From a virus, in the IMG/VR virus record IMGVR_UViG_3300046517_002079, positions 1 through 38,615 of that record: 38,615 nucleotides of DNA; one strand, written 5' to 3'. Position numbers and translations under genes: made by a program. Positions within the stretch are counted from its first letter, which is position 1, and each line of letters opens with the position of its first letter. Below, in pieces: positions 1 through 8,541 of this stretch. A model generated the notes under the pieces. That model was not told the origin of the DNA and searched no databases. It saw only the letters and a list, made by a program, of their open reading frames with translations.

Positions 1-1270
1 GCCAGCTGCAGCTCGAGAAGTAGGTCTGGGCGAAGCTCGGGTAGGTGTAGACGATCGCCTTGACTCCGAGGTTGCGGCGCACCAGGCGCAGGAAGGAGCC
101 GACGTAGCGACAGGTCGCCTGTGGGTTGAGCTCGCTCGTCTCGACGTCGAGGACAGGCGGCAGAAAGCCCTTGCCATAGCCGGCGTGTCCGACCACCTGG
201 GTGAACCAGGCCGCCTCCCGGGCGCCTGTGCGGTCGGCCCTGGGCCGAAGGTAGTGGTAGACGCAGGGCACCAGGCCCGCCTCGGTGACGGCACGCATCT
301 TCTTGCGGCCGAAGCCGAAGTCGACGTAGTCCTGACCCTCGGAGGCCTTGACGCAGGCGAAACTGGCGCCGGCGTGGCGGACTGCTCCCCAGTCGATTTC
401 CCCATTGTTGGAAGAGACGTCGATGCCCCAGGCCGGGCCCTTCGGCTTGTGGTGGTGCCGGTGCTTCTTCTTCGGCTTGTGGTGCTTCGGGTGCTTGACC
501 GCCGGCGGCGCCTTGGCCGTGTGGGGAACATGCTTCGGAGTTGTCTTGATCGGCTTGGAGAGCGGCCGGCGCAGGCGCTTCCAGACCCGCGGGCTGACGA
601 TCCCGTTGACCTTCAAGTACTGCGCGTGCTGGAAGTGTTCGACCGCGACCTTGGTCGAGTGGCCGAACTCGCCGTCGACCGTGACGCTCTTGTCGCCGTG
701 GCCACGGAGCAGCTTCTGGACCTTGCGGACGTAGACGCCCTGGCCGGGGCCGCCGGAATGCAGCCGCAGGATCGGGTCGTGGAGGTTCGTCCCAGGATTG
801 GGGCGGTGAAAGACCGCGTTCCATTTGATGTGCCACCACTCGGTCGGGGCATCGGACCAGCACTTACACCAGCCGTAGCGCTTCCCGTGAAGGTCGATGT
901 AGCCGCGGGTCGCCTGGCTGACGTCGATCGCCAGGCCGAGGCCGTGATTGGAGGTCCCTGGGATCGCCGCGTTGCCGCAGCTGCCGAGGGCGCACCAGTA
1001 TTCGCGGTAGTAGTCCTGGCGAGCCAGGGGTCGGTAGGCCGAGTCGCAGCCGTTGATCGCCAGCCTCTGGCCGGCGCCGAGCGCCATCGAGTTGAAGGCC
1101 GCGGCCGCGTGGTTTTCGAGCTGCCCCTCGAGCGGGGTGCAATGGACGCCGGTTGCGATCGGCGACATCGCGCTCGCCGGCGCGTCTCCGTTGGTGAAGG
1201 CAGTCGCACTCCGGGCGCCGCCGAGTAGGACTAGAAGCGCGCAGAGCGCAGCGAGGGTGGTCCGCCGCAT
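1..1270 (-). CDS. Modular endolysin: VanY-type peptidase, PG-binding domain, GH25 muramidase (C-terminus cut by window edge)
   Basis: The frame opens at ATG 1270 behind an AAGGAGG site and runs off the left edge without a stop, so at least 423 residues are present. Residues 1-24 look like a signal peptide (Arg-Arg, then a Leu/Ala-rich core ending SATA). Residues about 30-195 carry the M15 D-Ala-D-Ala carboxypeptidase pattern: SNHG with H109, D116 seven residues later, and EWWH with E144 and H147 as likely catalytic and zinc residues. Residues about 205-260 resemble a PG_binding_1 repeat. A His/Lys-rich linker (roughly 255-278) leads to a GH25 lysozyme domain starting GIDVSSNNG (D284), with LDVE (D375, E377). 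The protein would cut both the peptide and the glycan of peptidoglycan at host lysis. A secretory signal suggests Sec export rather than simple holin release. It is last in the tail-to-lysis order and follows two small membrane proteins. Domain calls are from motifs read by eye. Confidence 0.9.
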   Translation of the reverse strand, partial: MRRTTLAALCALLVLLGGARSATAFTNGDAPASAMSPIATGVHCTPLEGQLENHAAAAFNSMALGAGQRLAINGCDSAYRPLARQDYYREYWCALGSCGNAAIPGTSNHGLGLAIDVSQATRGYIDLHGKRYGWCKCWSDAPTEWWHIKWNAVFHRPNPGTNLHDPILRLHSGGPGQGVYVRKVQKLLRGHGDKSVTVDGEFGHSTKVAVEHFQHAQYLKVNGIVSPRVWKRLRRPLSKPIKTTPKHVPHTAKAPPAVKHPKHHKPKKKHRHHHKPKGPAWGIDVSSNNGEIDWGAVRHAGASFACVKASEGQDYVDFGFGRKKMRAVTEAGLVPCVYHYLRPRADRTGAREAAWFTQVVGHAGYGKGFLPPVLDVETSELNPQATCRYVGSFLRLVRRNLGVKAIVYTYPSFAQTYFSSCSW

Positions 1271-1292
1271 GGCGGGCCTCCTTTCGGTTAGG

Positions 1293-1312
1293 GACCGGCA
1301 GCTCTGCCGGTC
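1293..1312 (-). repeat. Perfect-arm hairpin GACCGGCAG/CTGCCGGTC upstream of the endolysin RBS
   Basis: Nine-base arms are separated by two bases. On the coding (minus) strand it is followed by a short spacer, CGAAAGGAG and the endolysin ATG. The identical 20-mer with the same downstream arrangement occurs at 16179-16198. It lies wholly between the stop of the upstream gene and the endolysin start. No T-run follows, so it is not a standard terminator. It is one copy of the dispersed CCGGCA-N4-TGCCGG family. Confidence 0.8.
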
Positions 1313-1316
1313 GAGA

Positions 1317-1871
1317 TCAGCAGTCGGGGACTAGGCCGCAGGCTTTGCCGTGGACGTCTTCGGCGACGCCCTTGACGGCTTCCCCTACCTGGCCGACGGC
1401 TTTGCCGACCGGGCCTGGTTCAGTCTTTTCGGGTCCTTTGTGGCCGGTAGGGCCTTCAGGAGCGGGTTCCGCCGGAGTCGACGGAGTCGGTTCAGGGCCC
1501 GCGGGCCCCGCCGGGGTATGCGGCGTGTGCTTGCCATGCCCGCTGCCATGGTGCCCGCCCTTCGGCGGGCTCGGTTGCTGGCCTCCCTGGTGGGAAGGCT
1601 GGAGGGCATCACCCCCCTTTAGGTGCGCCGAGAGCTTCGGCGCATCGGCGACCAGGCGCCGGCAGCTGGGAGTTCGCAGGCAGGTGCGGAGGACGTCGAT
1701 CGGCCGTACGTGCTCGAGCACGACGATGCGGTGCACGATCGAGCGGGTTTCCCGCTTGACCTCGGCGGAGATGCCAAGGAAGATCAGAAGCGCACCGAGT
1801 ACGATCGCGCTGACCCGGAAGAGGGTGCGACCAATTCTGGTCTCGACAAGCCAGCGACCGAAGCTCTTCAC
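1317..1871 (-). CDS. Small membrane protein with Pro/Gly/His-rich tail, lysis cassette
   Basis: Start chosen at GTG 1871, which overlaps the stop of the upstream gene as GTGA; the frame is open further upstream but that part is antisense-like. The 184-residue product has one clear membrane segment at about residues 17-36 (FRVSAIVLGALLIFLGI), a charged stretch, then a long low-complexity C-terminus rich in Pro, Gly, His and Glu that ends in two Cys (CGLVPDC). It sits between another one-pass membrane protein and the endolysin, so a role in lysis (holin or spanin-like partner) is a reasonable inference from position. I recognise no family, and the single membrane span with a long tail is not typical of classical holins. 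Confidence 0.65.
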   Translation of the reverse strand: MKSFGRWLVETRIGRTLFRVSAIVLGALLIFLGISAEVKRETRSIVHRIVVLEHVRPIDVLRTCLRTPSCRRLVADAPKLSAHLKGGDALQPSHQGGQQPSPPKGGHHGSGHGKHTPHTPAGPAGPEPTPSTPAEPAPEGPTGHKGPEKTEPGPVGKAVGQVGEAVKGVAEDVHGKACGLVPDC

Positions 1872-2152
1872 CCCCGAGTCACCACCAACATGATGATCGT
1901 GCCGATCATTCCGGCCACGACCGTGACCATCAAAGTCGCGACGAGGCGGTAGAGCCCCCCTATACGTTCCTCGATCTTCGTCTCGATCGCCCCCATCCGC
2001 CGCTCGAGGTTCGTGTTCAGGTTTTCGGTCTTCTCGTAGAGCTCGCCGATCTGCCGGCCATGTTCTTGGTTGGTTCGGCTCAACCCGTTGTTGCCATAGG
2101 GCCCCCAGAGGCTCGTCGCGATCTGGGTGACGCGGGTCTCGAGATCTTCCAC
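1868..2152 (-). CDS. Coiled-coil plus C-terminal membrane segment, holin-like
   Basis: The 94-residue product starts at GTG 2152. Residues 1-65 are helical and charged (heptad-like TEN, ERR, IETKIEER), and residues about 68-92 are a strongly hydrophobic segment (LVATLMVTVVAGMIGTIIMLV) ending in TRG. This architecture of a cytoplasmic coiled coil with one C-terminal membrane anchor is common among phage holin-accessory and haemolysin XhlA-like proteins. Its place just before a second membrane protein and the endolysin supports a lysis role. Its stop overlaps the next start by four bases, so translation is probably coupled. Family assignment is by architecture, not by a recognised signature. 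Confidence 0.65.
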   Translation of the reverse strand: MEDLETRVTQIATSLWGPYGNNGLSRTNQEHGRQIGELYEKTENLNTNLERRMGAIETKIEERIGGLYRLVATLMVTVVAGMIGTIIMLVVTRG

Positions 2153-2190
2153 CAGGTGCTGGTCTCCTCTCGCGGAATCGGGGGGTCAGG

Positions 2191-5100
2191 TCAGTTGCGC
2201 GACTGCATGGCGATCTCGTGGCGGGCCACAATCGCCGTCAGGGTTTGCTCGGGGCCGTCGACGGTGATGTCGAGCGATTTCGATTCGTCGTCCCAGGTGG
2301 TCGCATAGATCAGCCGCGGTTCGTCGGCCGGGTGGTCGAGGATTCCGAGGGTTTCCCCGCAGCGCGGTTTCCAGCCCTGGTGCCAGTGCCCGGCGTAATC
2401 CTGGATGTAGCCGCCCGAGATCCGATAGGTCCCGGGCCGCTTCGGACGGTTGTATTCCGCCAGGAAGGCGCGGCCGAACTGTATGGCTTCGGCTTCGGTG
2501 CAGGACCAGGGAACCGTGGTATCGGTCCACAGCGCCTCGCCCTGCTGGTTGGCCGGGTTCGATTCGGATTCGTCCCGAAGTTCAGAGTGTTCGGACGGGT
2601 AGAGGATGCGGGACTTGCCGCTGAGCAGGTCGGTGTAGGAGACCGTGACCCCGTTGGCGAAGTTTTCGATTGAGTCGCCCTCGAAGCGGACTTCGACACC
2701 CGGATCGTCGGTGCGGATCTGCCAGTCATAGGTGGTCAGGTCATTCTGTTCGAACTTGAAGGTGCGGTTCTCCCAGACGCCCATTTCCCAGAGCGCCAGT
2801 TCTCGGAGCTGCTGCAGGATGTCGTAGCCGAAGGAGGGGTTGTCGTGCCAGGTGGCCTGCGTGACCGGGAAGGTGTTCGGCTGCCCCCCCCACTTGAGCT
2901 TCGGGTAATAGGTGGCGAGGATGTATTCGATAATCTCGGAGAGGTAGTAGCCCTCTTCCGGTTCGCTGCCGCGGGCGGTCAGGCCGTGCCTACCAATGAC
3001 GCGAGGGTTCAGCCATCCATGAACCGCTCGAATATCTCCGGTGGCGACCCCGAGGTATTGGGACTGAACCAACGCGAACTTCCGGCCCGATGTCGTCGCA
3101 CTCACCGCTTGGTTGCTTGCGGCGGTCTGATCGTGGTCGGTGCCGGGATCGCTGGAGGTGCTCAGGTCGTTCGAGGACAGGCGGGCGCGGTCTTCCCAGG
3201 TCGCATCGACTCCTTCGCCGCCCAGTGGTGAGAAGTCGTAGCGAAGCGCACCGATGTCCTCCCCGCCCGCGTAGAACCAGGCCTCACCGTTCTCCTTATA
3301 GGTGCCATCGAAACGGGCGAAGGTGAACACGATGCCCGGCGCTTTGGGGCCTTCGGACCGCCATCCCGCGCTCATCTGCCCCTCCGGGCGCGCTCCGCCG
3401 GTCAGAAGTTCACCCTGGCGCTGGGTCGATGGCCCTTCCCAGCCCGCGAGCCGGCGATCGATTATCAATGGGGCGATCTTGCGCGACTTTAGGTAGGTGG
3501 CCCAGCCGACCAGCGCGACGGCGATCTGCTGCTGCGGGCTGTTGGTGCGCGGATTGGAGTGGTGGCGGCCCTCGTAGGCGATCTCGCCATTGCGCCCGAC
3601 GAAGCGGTGGGTATCGAGGAGGTTGAGGTCCGGGTAGTCCTTGAATATCGGCCGGTTGAGTGCGTAGCCCCCGGTGCCGAAGCCGTCACCCCTCTGGGTG
3701 CCGAAGCTGAGCCCCAGGGGCCGTGTCGCAGCCTTGCTCGAATTGCTGGCGCGGCGGAAGTCTCCATTCGGGGTTTCGACCTCGACGTCCAGCTCAAGGG
3801 CCGGTTTGCGGACGGGGGTGGGCTTCGGTTCTTCGCCGTAGGGGTAGACCTTGAGGCCATCGGCGAGAGCCCTCGCGGGCGGGTCGACGTAGAAGGAGGA
3901 CGCGAACCCTTCCTTGGCGGCTTTCTGGGCCGCTTCGGAGCTCTCGATCGGCCAGTCCAGTCGGCCTTCTCCCTGCGGGATGTTCCAGTTGAACCAGACC
4001 ACCGCCTTGACGGCGGGCATGTTGGTCTGCAGGCTGGTCCCTAGGAGGTCGGTGATCCAGGTGGACTTCGTGCCGCCGATCTCCGACGCTGCCGTCTCGC
4101 AGATGATGAGCGGCTTCGACGGGGCGATTTCCTGAGCGCGTTCGTAGCTCGGCTTGAACAGCGGCGTCGCAGCTCGCCAGCCGAATTTCTTCAACGGGTT
4201 TTCGCCCGAATAGCCATCCAGCCCTACCCAGTCGACATAGGCATCGCCCGGGTAGTAGCGCTCGAAGTCGGTTACCCCCCCGAGCACGTTGGGGCACCAG
4301 ACCCAGGTGACGTTCTGGGCGGTGGGCGCGACCTTGGAATGCAGGTAGCGCCAGGCTTCGACGTAGTTCGACTGGCCGGCCCATGGCCAGGAGGCGGTGT
4401 TCATCTCCCACCACGGCCGCAAGAAGATTGGGTGCTTGGAGGCCGAGGCGGCGGCGGCCCATGCTGCGATTTCGACGTCGTATTGGCCTTCCAGCGTTTT
4501 CGTCAGGACGCCTTCCGGTCCCCCGATCGACTTCAGCGGAATGCAGCCCCGAGCATGAACCGCATCGGTGGCGCCGACCCCGAAGCCATCCCAGGTCAGC
4601 CAGGGGTCCGAGTAGGAGACGATCCCAGCGGCGCGCCCGGCGTGTTCCTCGAATTTGTTCTGAGTGGCGGCGAGGTAGGGCGCGTCCGCTTGCCCGATCG
4701 AGTAGACGTCGCCGTCCATGATCGCCCCCCAGTAAGCGCGGGTCGGGGACCAGGTGGGCGGCACTGGATCGTTGACTCCGACCCAGAGGTTCGAGGTGGT
4801 GCCGGTGCTGTCGTTGATCGCGAAGTCGTCCAGGTAGACGATGTTGGCCTGCGAGTTGATATTCCCGAGCTGGACCGCTTTGACGCCGAGGTTGCGGAAG
4901 TTCATCGACTGTTCGGTGGCGACCGTTTCCCCGTCGATTTTGGCCACGAAGGTGCCGTTCCCCGCCCCCGGGATCAGGAGCATGACCTCGATCACATACC
5001 AGCGTTCGGCTTCGAGGTTCTTGGTGCCGGTCGGATGGGTGGAGGTAACCGCGTTCCAGAATTCCAGTTTCCCCGCAGAGGTCGAGGCGATTTCCAGCAC

Positions 5101-5352
5101 GGTGCCGGTGTTGTCCTTCAACTGGCAGAGGGACTGTGTGGCGCCGGGAAAGGCGGAGAGGCGGAGGGCGAAGCGGTAGAAGTAGGTCGTCCCGAGCGCC
5201 GGGGTGATTGCATAGGTGACGGTATTGGCGCCGCTGGCGGCGCATTTCGCGCAGGCCCCGCTGCGGGCGTGGGCTACATCTTCGGTGACCGAGCCCGCGA
5301 TCGTGGCACCCGAGATGGGCCACACGTTGAACTTCTCCGTGGCGATACGCAA
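2191..5352 (-). CDS. Tail-tip protein with jelly-roll and GH26 glycanase domains
   Basis: I place the start at TTG 5352 because GGAGGAG lies six bases upstream; an in-frame GTG at 5424 with only a weak site would add 24 residues. The roughly 1,050-residue product is modular. Residues about 20-190 resemble a concanavalin-like jelly roll. Residues about 195-470 match glycoside hydrolase family 26, with a likely acid/base Glu in RPWWEMN (about residue 315) and a likely nucleophile in ICETA (about 418). The remaining C-terminal part looks like the phage tail-hub/tail-associated protein group found in Gram-positive siphoviruses. GH26 enzymes hydrolyse beta-mannans and related beta-glycans, so this protein probably binds and trims a host surface polysaccharide during adsorption. 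It follows the other large tail genes and precedes lysis. The substrate is unknown. Confidence 0.8.
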   Translation of the reverse strand: MRIATEKFNVWPISGATIAGSVTEDVAHARSGACAKCAASGANTVTYAITPALGTTYFYRFALRLSAFPGATQSLCQLKDNTGTVLEIASTSAGKLEFWNAVTSTHPTGTKNLEAERWYVIEVMLLIPGAGNGTFVAKIDGETVATEQSMNFRNLGVKAVQLGNINSQANIVYLDDFAINDSTGTTSNLWVGVNDPVPPTWSPTRAYWGAIMDGDVYSIGQADAPYLAATQNKFEEHAGRAAGIVSYSDPWLTWDGFGVGATDAVHARGCIPLKSIGGPEGVLTKTLEGQYDVEIAAWAAAASASKHPIFLRPWWEMNTASWPWAGQSNYVEAWRYLHSKVAPTAQNVTWVWCPNVLGGVTDFERYYPGDAYVDWVGLDGYSGENPLKKFGWRAATPLFKPSYERAQEIAPSKPLIICETAASEIGGTKSTWITDLLGTSLQTNMPAVKAVVWFNWNIPQGEGRLDWPIESSEAAQKAAKEGFASSFYVDPPARALADGLKVYPYGEEPKPTPVRKPALELDVEVETPNGDFRRASNSSKAATRPLGLSFGTQRGDGFGTGGYALNRPIFKDYPDLNLLDTHRFVGRNGEIAYEGRHHSNPRTNSPQQQIAVALVGWATYLKSRKIAPLIIDRRLAGWEGPSTQRQGELLTGGARPEGQMSAGWRSEGPKAPGIVFTFARFDGTYKENGEAWFYAGGEDIGALRYDFSPLGGEGVDATWEDRARLSSNDLSTSSDPGTDHDQTAASNQAVSATTSGRKFALVQSQYLGVATGDIRAVHGWLNPRVIGRHGLTARGSEPEEGYYLSEIIEYILATYYPKLKWGGQPNTFPVTQATWHDNPSFGYDILQQLRELALWEMGVWENRTFKFEQNDLTTYDWQIRTDDPGVEVRFEGDSIENFANGVTVSYTDLLSGKSRILYPSEHSELRDESESNPANQQGEALWTDTTVPWSCTEAEAIQFGRAFLAEYNRPKRPGTYRISGGYIQDYAGHWHQGWKPRCGETLGILDHPADEPRLIYATTWDDESKSLDITVDGPEQTLTAIVARHEIAMQSRN

Positions 5353-5484
5353 GGGGTGCTCCTCCAGACTTGGGTAGGACTTGGGCCGCGGGGGGCGGGA
5401 ACGCGCTAGGGTGGCCTTGACCACGTAAAACGCCCCGGCTACGCGCTACACGTCCCGGGGCCGGCCATCAGAATTGAGGTTCCG

Positions 5485-5727
5485 ATGACAGACACACCTT
5501 ATCCGAGCGGGCAGTTGGACCTAACAGAGAAGATCCAGCGCCACACGCGGCAAGGATGGCGCGTCGAGTCCCAGACCGATACTCAAGCAGTGATCGTCAA
5601 GGGTCACCGGCCTAATCACCTATTACACCTGATCCTCACGGTCCTCACCGCCGGGCTGTGGGGAATCGTTTGGGTCATCGTGGCGATTACGGGGGGCGAG
5701 AAGCGAATGATGTTGAGGGCAAAATGA
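5485..5727 (+). CDS. Small two-part membrane protein, probable moron gene
   Basis: This 80-residue protein is read against all its neighbours. Residues 1-44 are soluble and polar (QRHTRQGWRVESQ, AVIVKGHRPNH). Residues about 45-68 are one long or two short hydrophobic segments (LLHLILTVLTAGLWGIVWVIVAITGG), ending in basic residues. I know very similar small proteins as widespread and unnamed in actinobacteria and their phages. GAGG lies six bases before the ATG. An opposite-strand, self-contained gene inserted among tail genes is the classical picture of a moron expressed from a prophage, often affecting host envelope or superinfection. That role is inference; no function is visible in the sequence. 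Its stop overlaps the next small frame as ATGA. Confidence 0.75.
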   Translation: MTDTPYPSGQLDLTEKIQRHTRQGWRVESQTDTQAVIVKGHRPNHLLHLILTVLTAGLWGIVWVIVAITGGEKRMMLRAK

Positions 5728-5834
5728 GGCGGGTGCTTTTGATCGGAGTCATGGCGGCGCTCTTGACCCTCCCCGCAAACTCTCCGGCGGCGTCCGGTGT
5801 GGCTTCGGCAATTCGAACCACGGTCAACCGTTGA
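5724..5834 (+). CDS. Tiny secreted peptide, translationally coupled to the moron gene
   Basis: This 36-codon frame starts in the ATGA overlap with the preceding membrane-protein gene. The peptide begins MRRVLLIGVMAALLTLPANS, a textbook short signal peptide with paired Arg, a hydrophobic core and small residues before a possible cleavage at PAASG-VASA. Only about a dozen residues remain after cleavage. It could be a real exported peptide or the 5' remnant of a longer secreted protein gene. The coupled start and signal-like composition argue against chance, but the size makes this uncertain. Confidence 0.45.
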   Translation: MRRVLLIGVMAALLTLPANSPAASGVASAIRTTVNR

Positions 5835-5943
5835 AGAGGCCAGGCAGCGGATAGAAGACGGCCGGGTGCTCGAAGGTGAACCCGATCCCAATCGAACTGC
5901 CCCTCACGGTTGACGTGTATGCACGCCGAGTAGAATGGAGCTT

Positions 5944-5958
5944 CTAGCGCGGCGCTAG
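5944..5958. repeat. 15-base palindrome over the stop codon of the tail gene
   Basis: CTAGCGC-G-GCGCTAG has perfect seven-base arms. It contains the TAG stop of the minus-strand tail gene and lies where that gene converges on the plus-strand moron unit ending at 5834. No T-run follows on either strand. It could form a short hairpin at the mRNA 3' end. Confidence 0.5.
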
Positions 5959-8541
5959 GAACCGTTCGCGCGCCAGCACTTCGATTTGATGTTTGTCGGT
6001 CACGTTGGCATCGGCCTCGACCTCGACGTCGTTCCTGCGGGCCACAACGACGAGGCGGTTGATCCGCCCCCCCGGTCCCGAGAGCAGGTTCGAGGCGCTT
6101 TCGTTGGAAGCGCCCGTCCATGTGGCGATGCCCGCTTCGAGCTGCGCGGCGGTCGGGAAGTAGGGGTTGAGTGCTTCGCTTTTCTCCCAGAGAACCGCGT
6201 CGACCCAGAAGGTGACGGCGGCGGTGCCATTTGTGCGAACGGCGACTCCGGTATTACCGGACGCCGCCGCGGTGAGGCTGACGTCGATGCGCTGAAACCC
6301 AGTGGTCGCCACGAAGCTTTTGGTTGCCGAGCCGACCGCAGCGTCACCGACCACCAGTTGGAGCGACTCACCCCCCGCGTTCCCTTTCACATACGCGGAG
6401 ATGCGATAGGTGATGCCCGACACAACCGGGAGCACCTGTTCAAGGTCGAGCCCCTCTGAGCTTTTGACGCCCGGTGTGACCAGTTTGGCCGCGGCCACGC
6501 CGTCCTGATGCTGGCCGGTGTCGCGGGTGAGGGTGGCGCCGGTATTCGTTCGGAAGCCGCCGGCCCCGCCTACCCATTTGGCCGTGTTGACCTCGAAGTT
6601 CGGATTCGGTACCAGGTTCGTCTCTAGGATCGAGACCCCCATCGGGTCTAGGTAGAGCTGCGCGCCCCTCTGTGGGATCTCGCCGTAATAGGTGCCCGAT
6701 TCGTCCTGGCGCTGGTAACCGTCGCTGCGGATCTCGCCGGTTTTGCCCGAGTAGAGGACCACGTTGGCGGGTTCGCCCGCGAGGAGGCTGAAGTTGTCGA
6801 AGACGCGGGGTATGCCCGCTTCCGCGCCGGTGTAAGCGTCGTAGAAGCCGCCCTTGCCTTTCGCCAGGGTCCCGCCCGTCGCCAGGACAGAGCTCTGACC
6901 TTCGGTCAGCGGCGCCGGCTCAGCGCTCCCGCCCGCGAGGTAGCACCATGCTCGGAATATTCCTGCCGCATCGGCCTGAAGGGACACGATCATATGTGCG
7001 CTTGGCTGGGAAAATTCGGTGGGCAACTGTTTGAGAATGGTCGTCGGTACGGTCGCCACCGTTCTGGTCAGGGCGAGGTAGTAATACGGCACCCCGCTGA
7101 AGCTGGTGATATAGGCCATCAGCCAGTTCGATGTGTCGACGTAGCGCAGGAAGACCCCGCGGCGAAAGACACTCAACCCCTGCCACACCTTGCTCGACCA
7201 CAGTTCCACCGACACCTTGGAGGTGGTAGGTTCTTCCGTTCCCGCGAGCGCGAAAGACCCGGTCGTCAGAAGGCCGTCTTCTTTCGCGGTCCGTTCGGCC
7301 CAATGGTTCGCTGCGATGACTTTGAATCCCGCCGCTCCGGTTTTGCTCGCCTCCGCCCAGTTGCCGCCGAGAGGCATCGCGACCGGTGCGTCGAGGTTTG
7401 CTTCGGCCTGGAGGAACGTGTCGTAGGCGAGCAGCTTGGTCGGGCTGTTGTTCGCTTGCCCTCGCGCTCGAGCGCTGCCCTTGGTCGACGGGATCAATTC
7501 GAGGTAGTTGAGGTCGACTTCGATCGGTTCCCCGTTTGCCGACTTCACTTCGACGCGGAGTTCGGCTTTCTGTTCGCCCAGGAGCGCCTTGTCGAGGGTG
7601 ATCTCGCCCAGGAAGATGCGGGCGAATTCGAGGACAGAAGGCTGGACGAAACCCGGGTTAGCGATCGGGATCAGCGGTCCTTCGCCGTTGCGGTAGGCCA
7701 TGCGGAAGCGGGCCTGTTCGGAGCCGGTGAACACGCGGGCGTAGACCCTGTAGGAGCCAACGTTTTTAATCAGGCCGGTCCCGCACATCGTCGTGGCCTG
7801 GGAAACGGCGGTGGCGCGTTTCACTTTTTCTTCGGAGAAGGCCCCCGAGCGGGTGGTCGAGGAGCCCGAGAAGTTCGTGACGACGAGGTTTGCGGCGGTG
7901 AGCAGGACTGCGGGGTTCCCCGCTTCGCTCGCCACCAGCTCGCGCCCGAACTCCGCGTAGCGCCGGCTCTGGCTGGCTTTGTCGGTGACCTTGAGCCGCG
8001 CCTCCGCCGGGACATCGCCCCCGCACGCGGCATAGAGCACCTGTAGCGGTTCGGCCGCCGATTCGGTCGCCGCCTTGACCACCTTTTCTTCGGTGTAGAG
8101 GAAGGGGCGACAGGTCAGTTTGACCTTGATGACCGGGGACTTGATGAACCACCCCGCAAGTTCTCCGGTGGGGGTCACCGGCAGTTCCGACATTTCCGCC
8201 AGCGTCGTGTAGGCGGTGTAGGTGCGCGGCGAGTTGGCCGGGGTCCAGGGGGTTTCCACGCCGCCTTCGGCCCGTTCGGCGGCCTGGAGAGCGTCCTGTA
8301 GCTGCCCGAGCAGGATGAAGGCCGCGTCGGTGCTCGCCGCGGGCCCTACCCGTATTTGCAGGTCGAAGGTTGCGTTCGAGTAGTGGGATTCCTGCACCAG
8401 CGCATCCCCGTCCGCGCTGGCGTTCGAGGCCCATAGCGGCTTCTTGGCCGCGGGTGTGAAGACCAGGCTTTCAAGGGTGAAGTTCACCCCATCGTTCAGC
8501 GCCAGGCCCGCGAGGGAAAATTGCTCGAGCGAGGAGGTCAT
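5944..8541 (-). CDS. Large minor tail (distal tail/tail-tip) protein with carbohydrate-binding-like segments
   Basis: The 865-residue protein starts at ATG 8541 directly after the tape-measure stop (TAG-ATG). The N-terminal 200 residues (LALNDGVNFTLESLVF, TFDLQIRVG) fit the distal-tail-type proteins that follow tape measures in siphoviruses of Gram-positive hosts. The middle and C-terminal parts are beta-rich. A segment at about residues 635-790 (NLVPNPNFEVNTAKW ... RISAYVKG ... FWVDAVLW) looks like a CBM_4_9/jelly-roll carbohydrate-binding module. Together with the next gene's GH26 domain this suggests a tail tip that binds surface glycans. Position is strong evidence for a tail role; the exact subunit is inferred. 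It ends before a plus-strand unit, so the tail operon is read antisense across that moron. Confidence 0.75.
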   Translation of the reverse strand: MTSSLEQFSLAGLALNDGVNFTLESLVFTPAAKKPLWASNASADGDALVQESHYSNATFDLQIRVGPAASTDAAFILLGQLQDALQAAERAEGGVETPWTPANSPRTYTAYTTLAEMSELPVTPTGELAGWFIKSPVIKVKLTCRPFLYTEEKVVKAATESAAEPLQVLYAACGGDVPAEARLKVTDKASQSRRYAEFGRELVASEAGNPAVLLTAANLVVTNFSGSSTTRSGAFSEEKVKRATAVSQATTMCGTGLIKNVGSYRVYARVFTGSEQARFRMAYRNGEGPLIPIANPGFVQPSVLEFARIFLGEITLDKALLGEQKAELRVEVKSANGEPIEVDLNYLELIPSTKGSARARGQANNSPTKLLAYDTFLQAEANLDAPVAMPLGGNWAEASKTGAAGFKVIAANHWAERTAKEDGLLTTGSFALAGTEEPTTSKVSVELWSSKVWQGLSVFRRGVFLRYVDTSNWLMAYITSFSGVPYYYLALTRTVATVPTTILKQLPTEFSQPSAHMIVSLQADAAGIFRAWCYLAGGSAEPAPLTEGQSSVLATGGTLAKGKGGFYDAYTGAEAGIPRVFDNFSLLAGEPANVVLYSGKTGEIRSDGYQRQDESGTYYGEIPQRGAQLYLDPMGVSILETNLVPNPNFEVNTAKWVGGAGGFRTNTGATLTRDTGQHQDGVAAAKLVTPGVKSSEGLDLEQVLPVVSGITYRISAYVKGNAGGESLQLVVGDAAVGSATKSFVATTGFQRIDVSLTAAASGNTGVAVRTNGTAAVTFWVDAVLWEKSEALNPYFPTAAQLEAGIATWTGASNESASNLLSGPGGRINRLVVVARRNDVEVEADANVTDKHQIEVLARERFLAPR

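Noticed and set aside
185-1228. Plus-strand frame over the endolysin
   Set aside because: It mirrors a three-domain enzyme on the other strand, and its composition is shadow-like.
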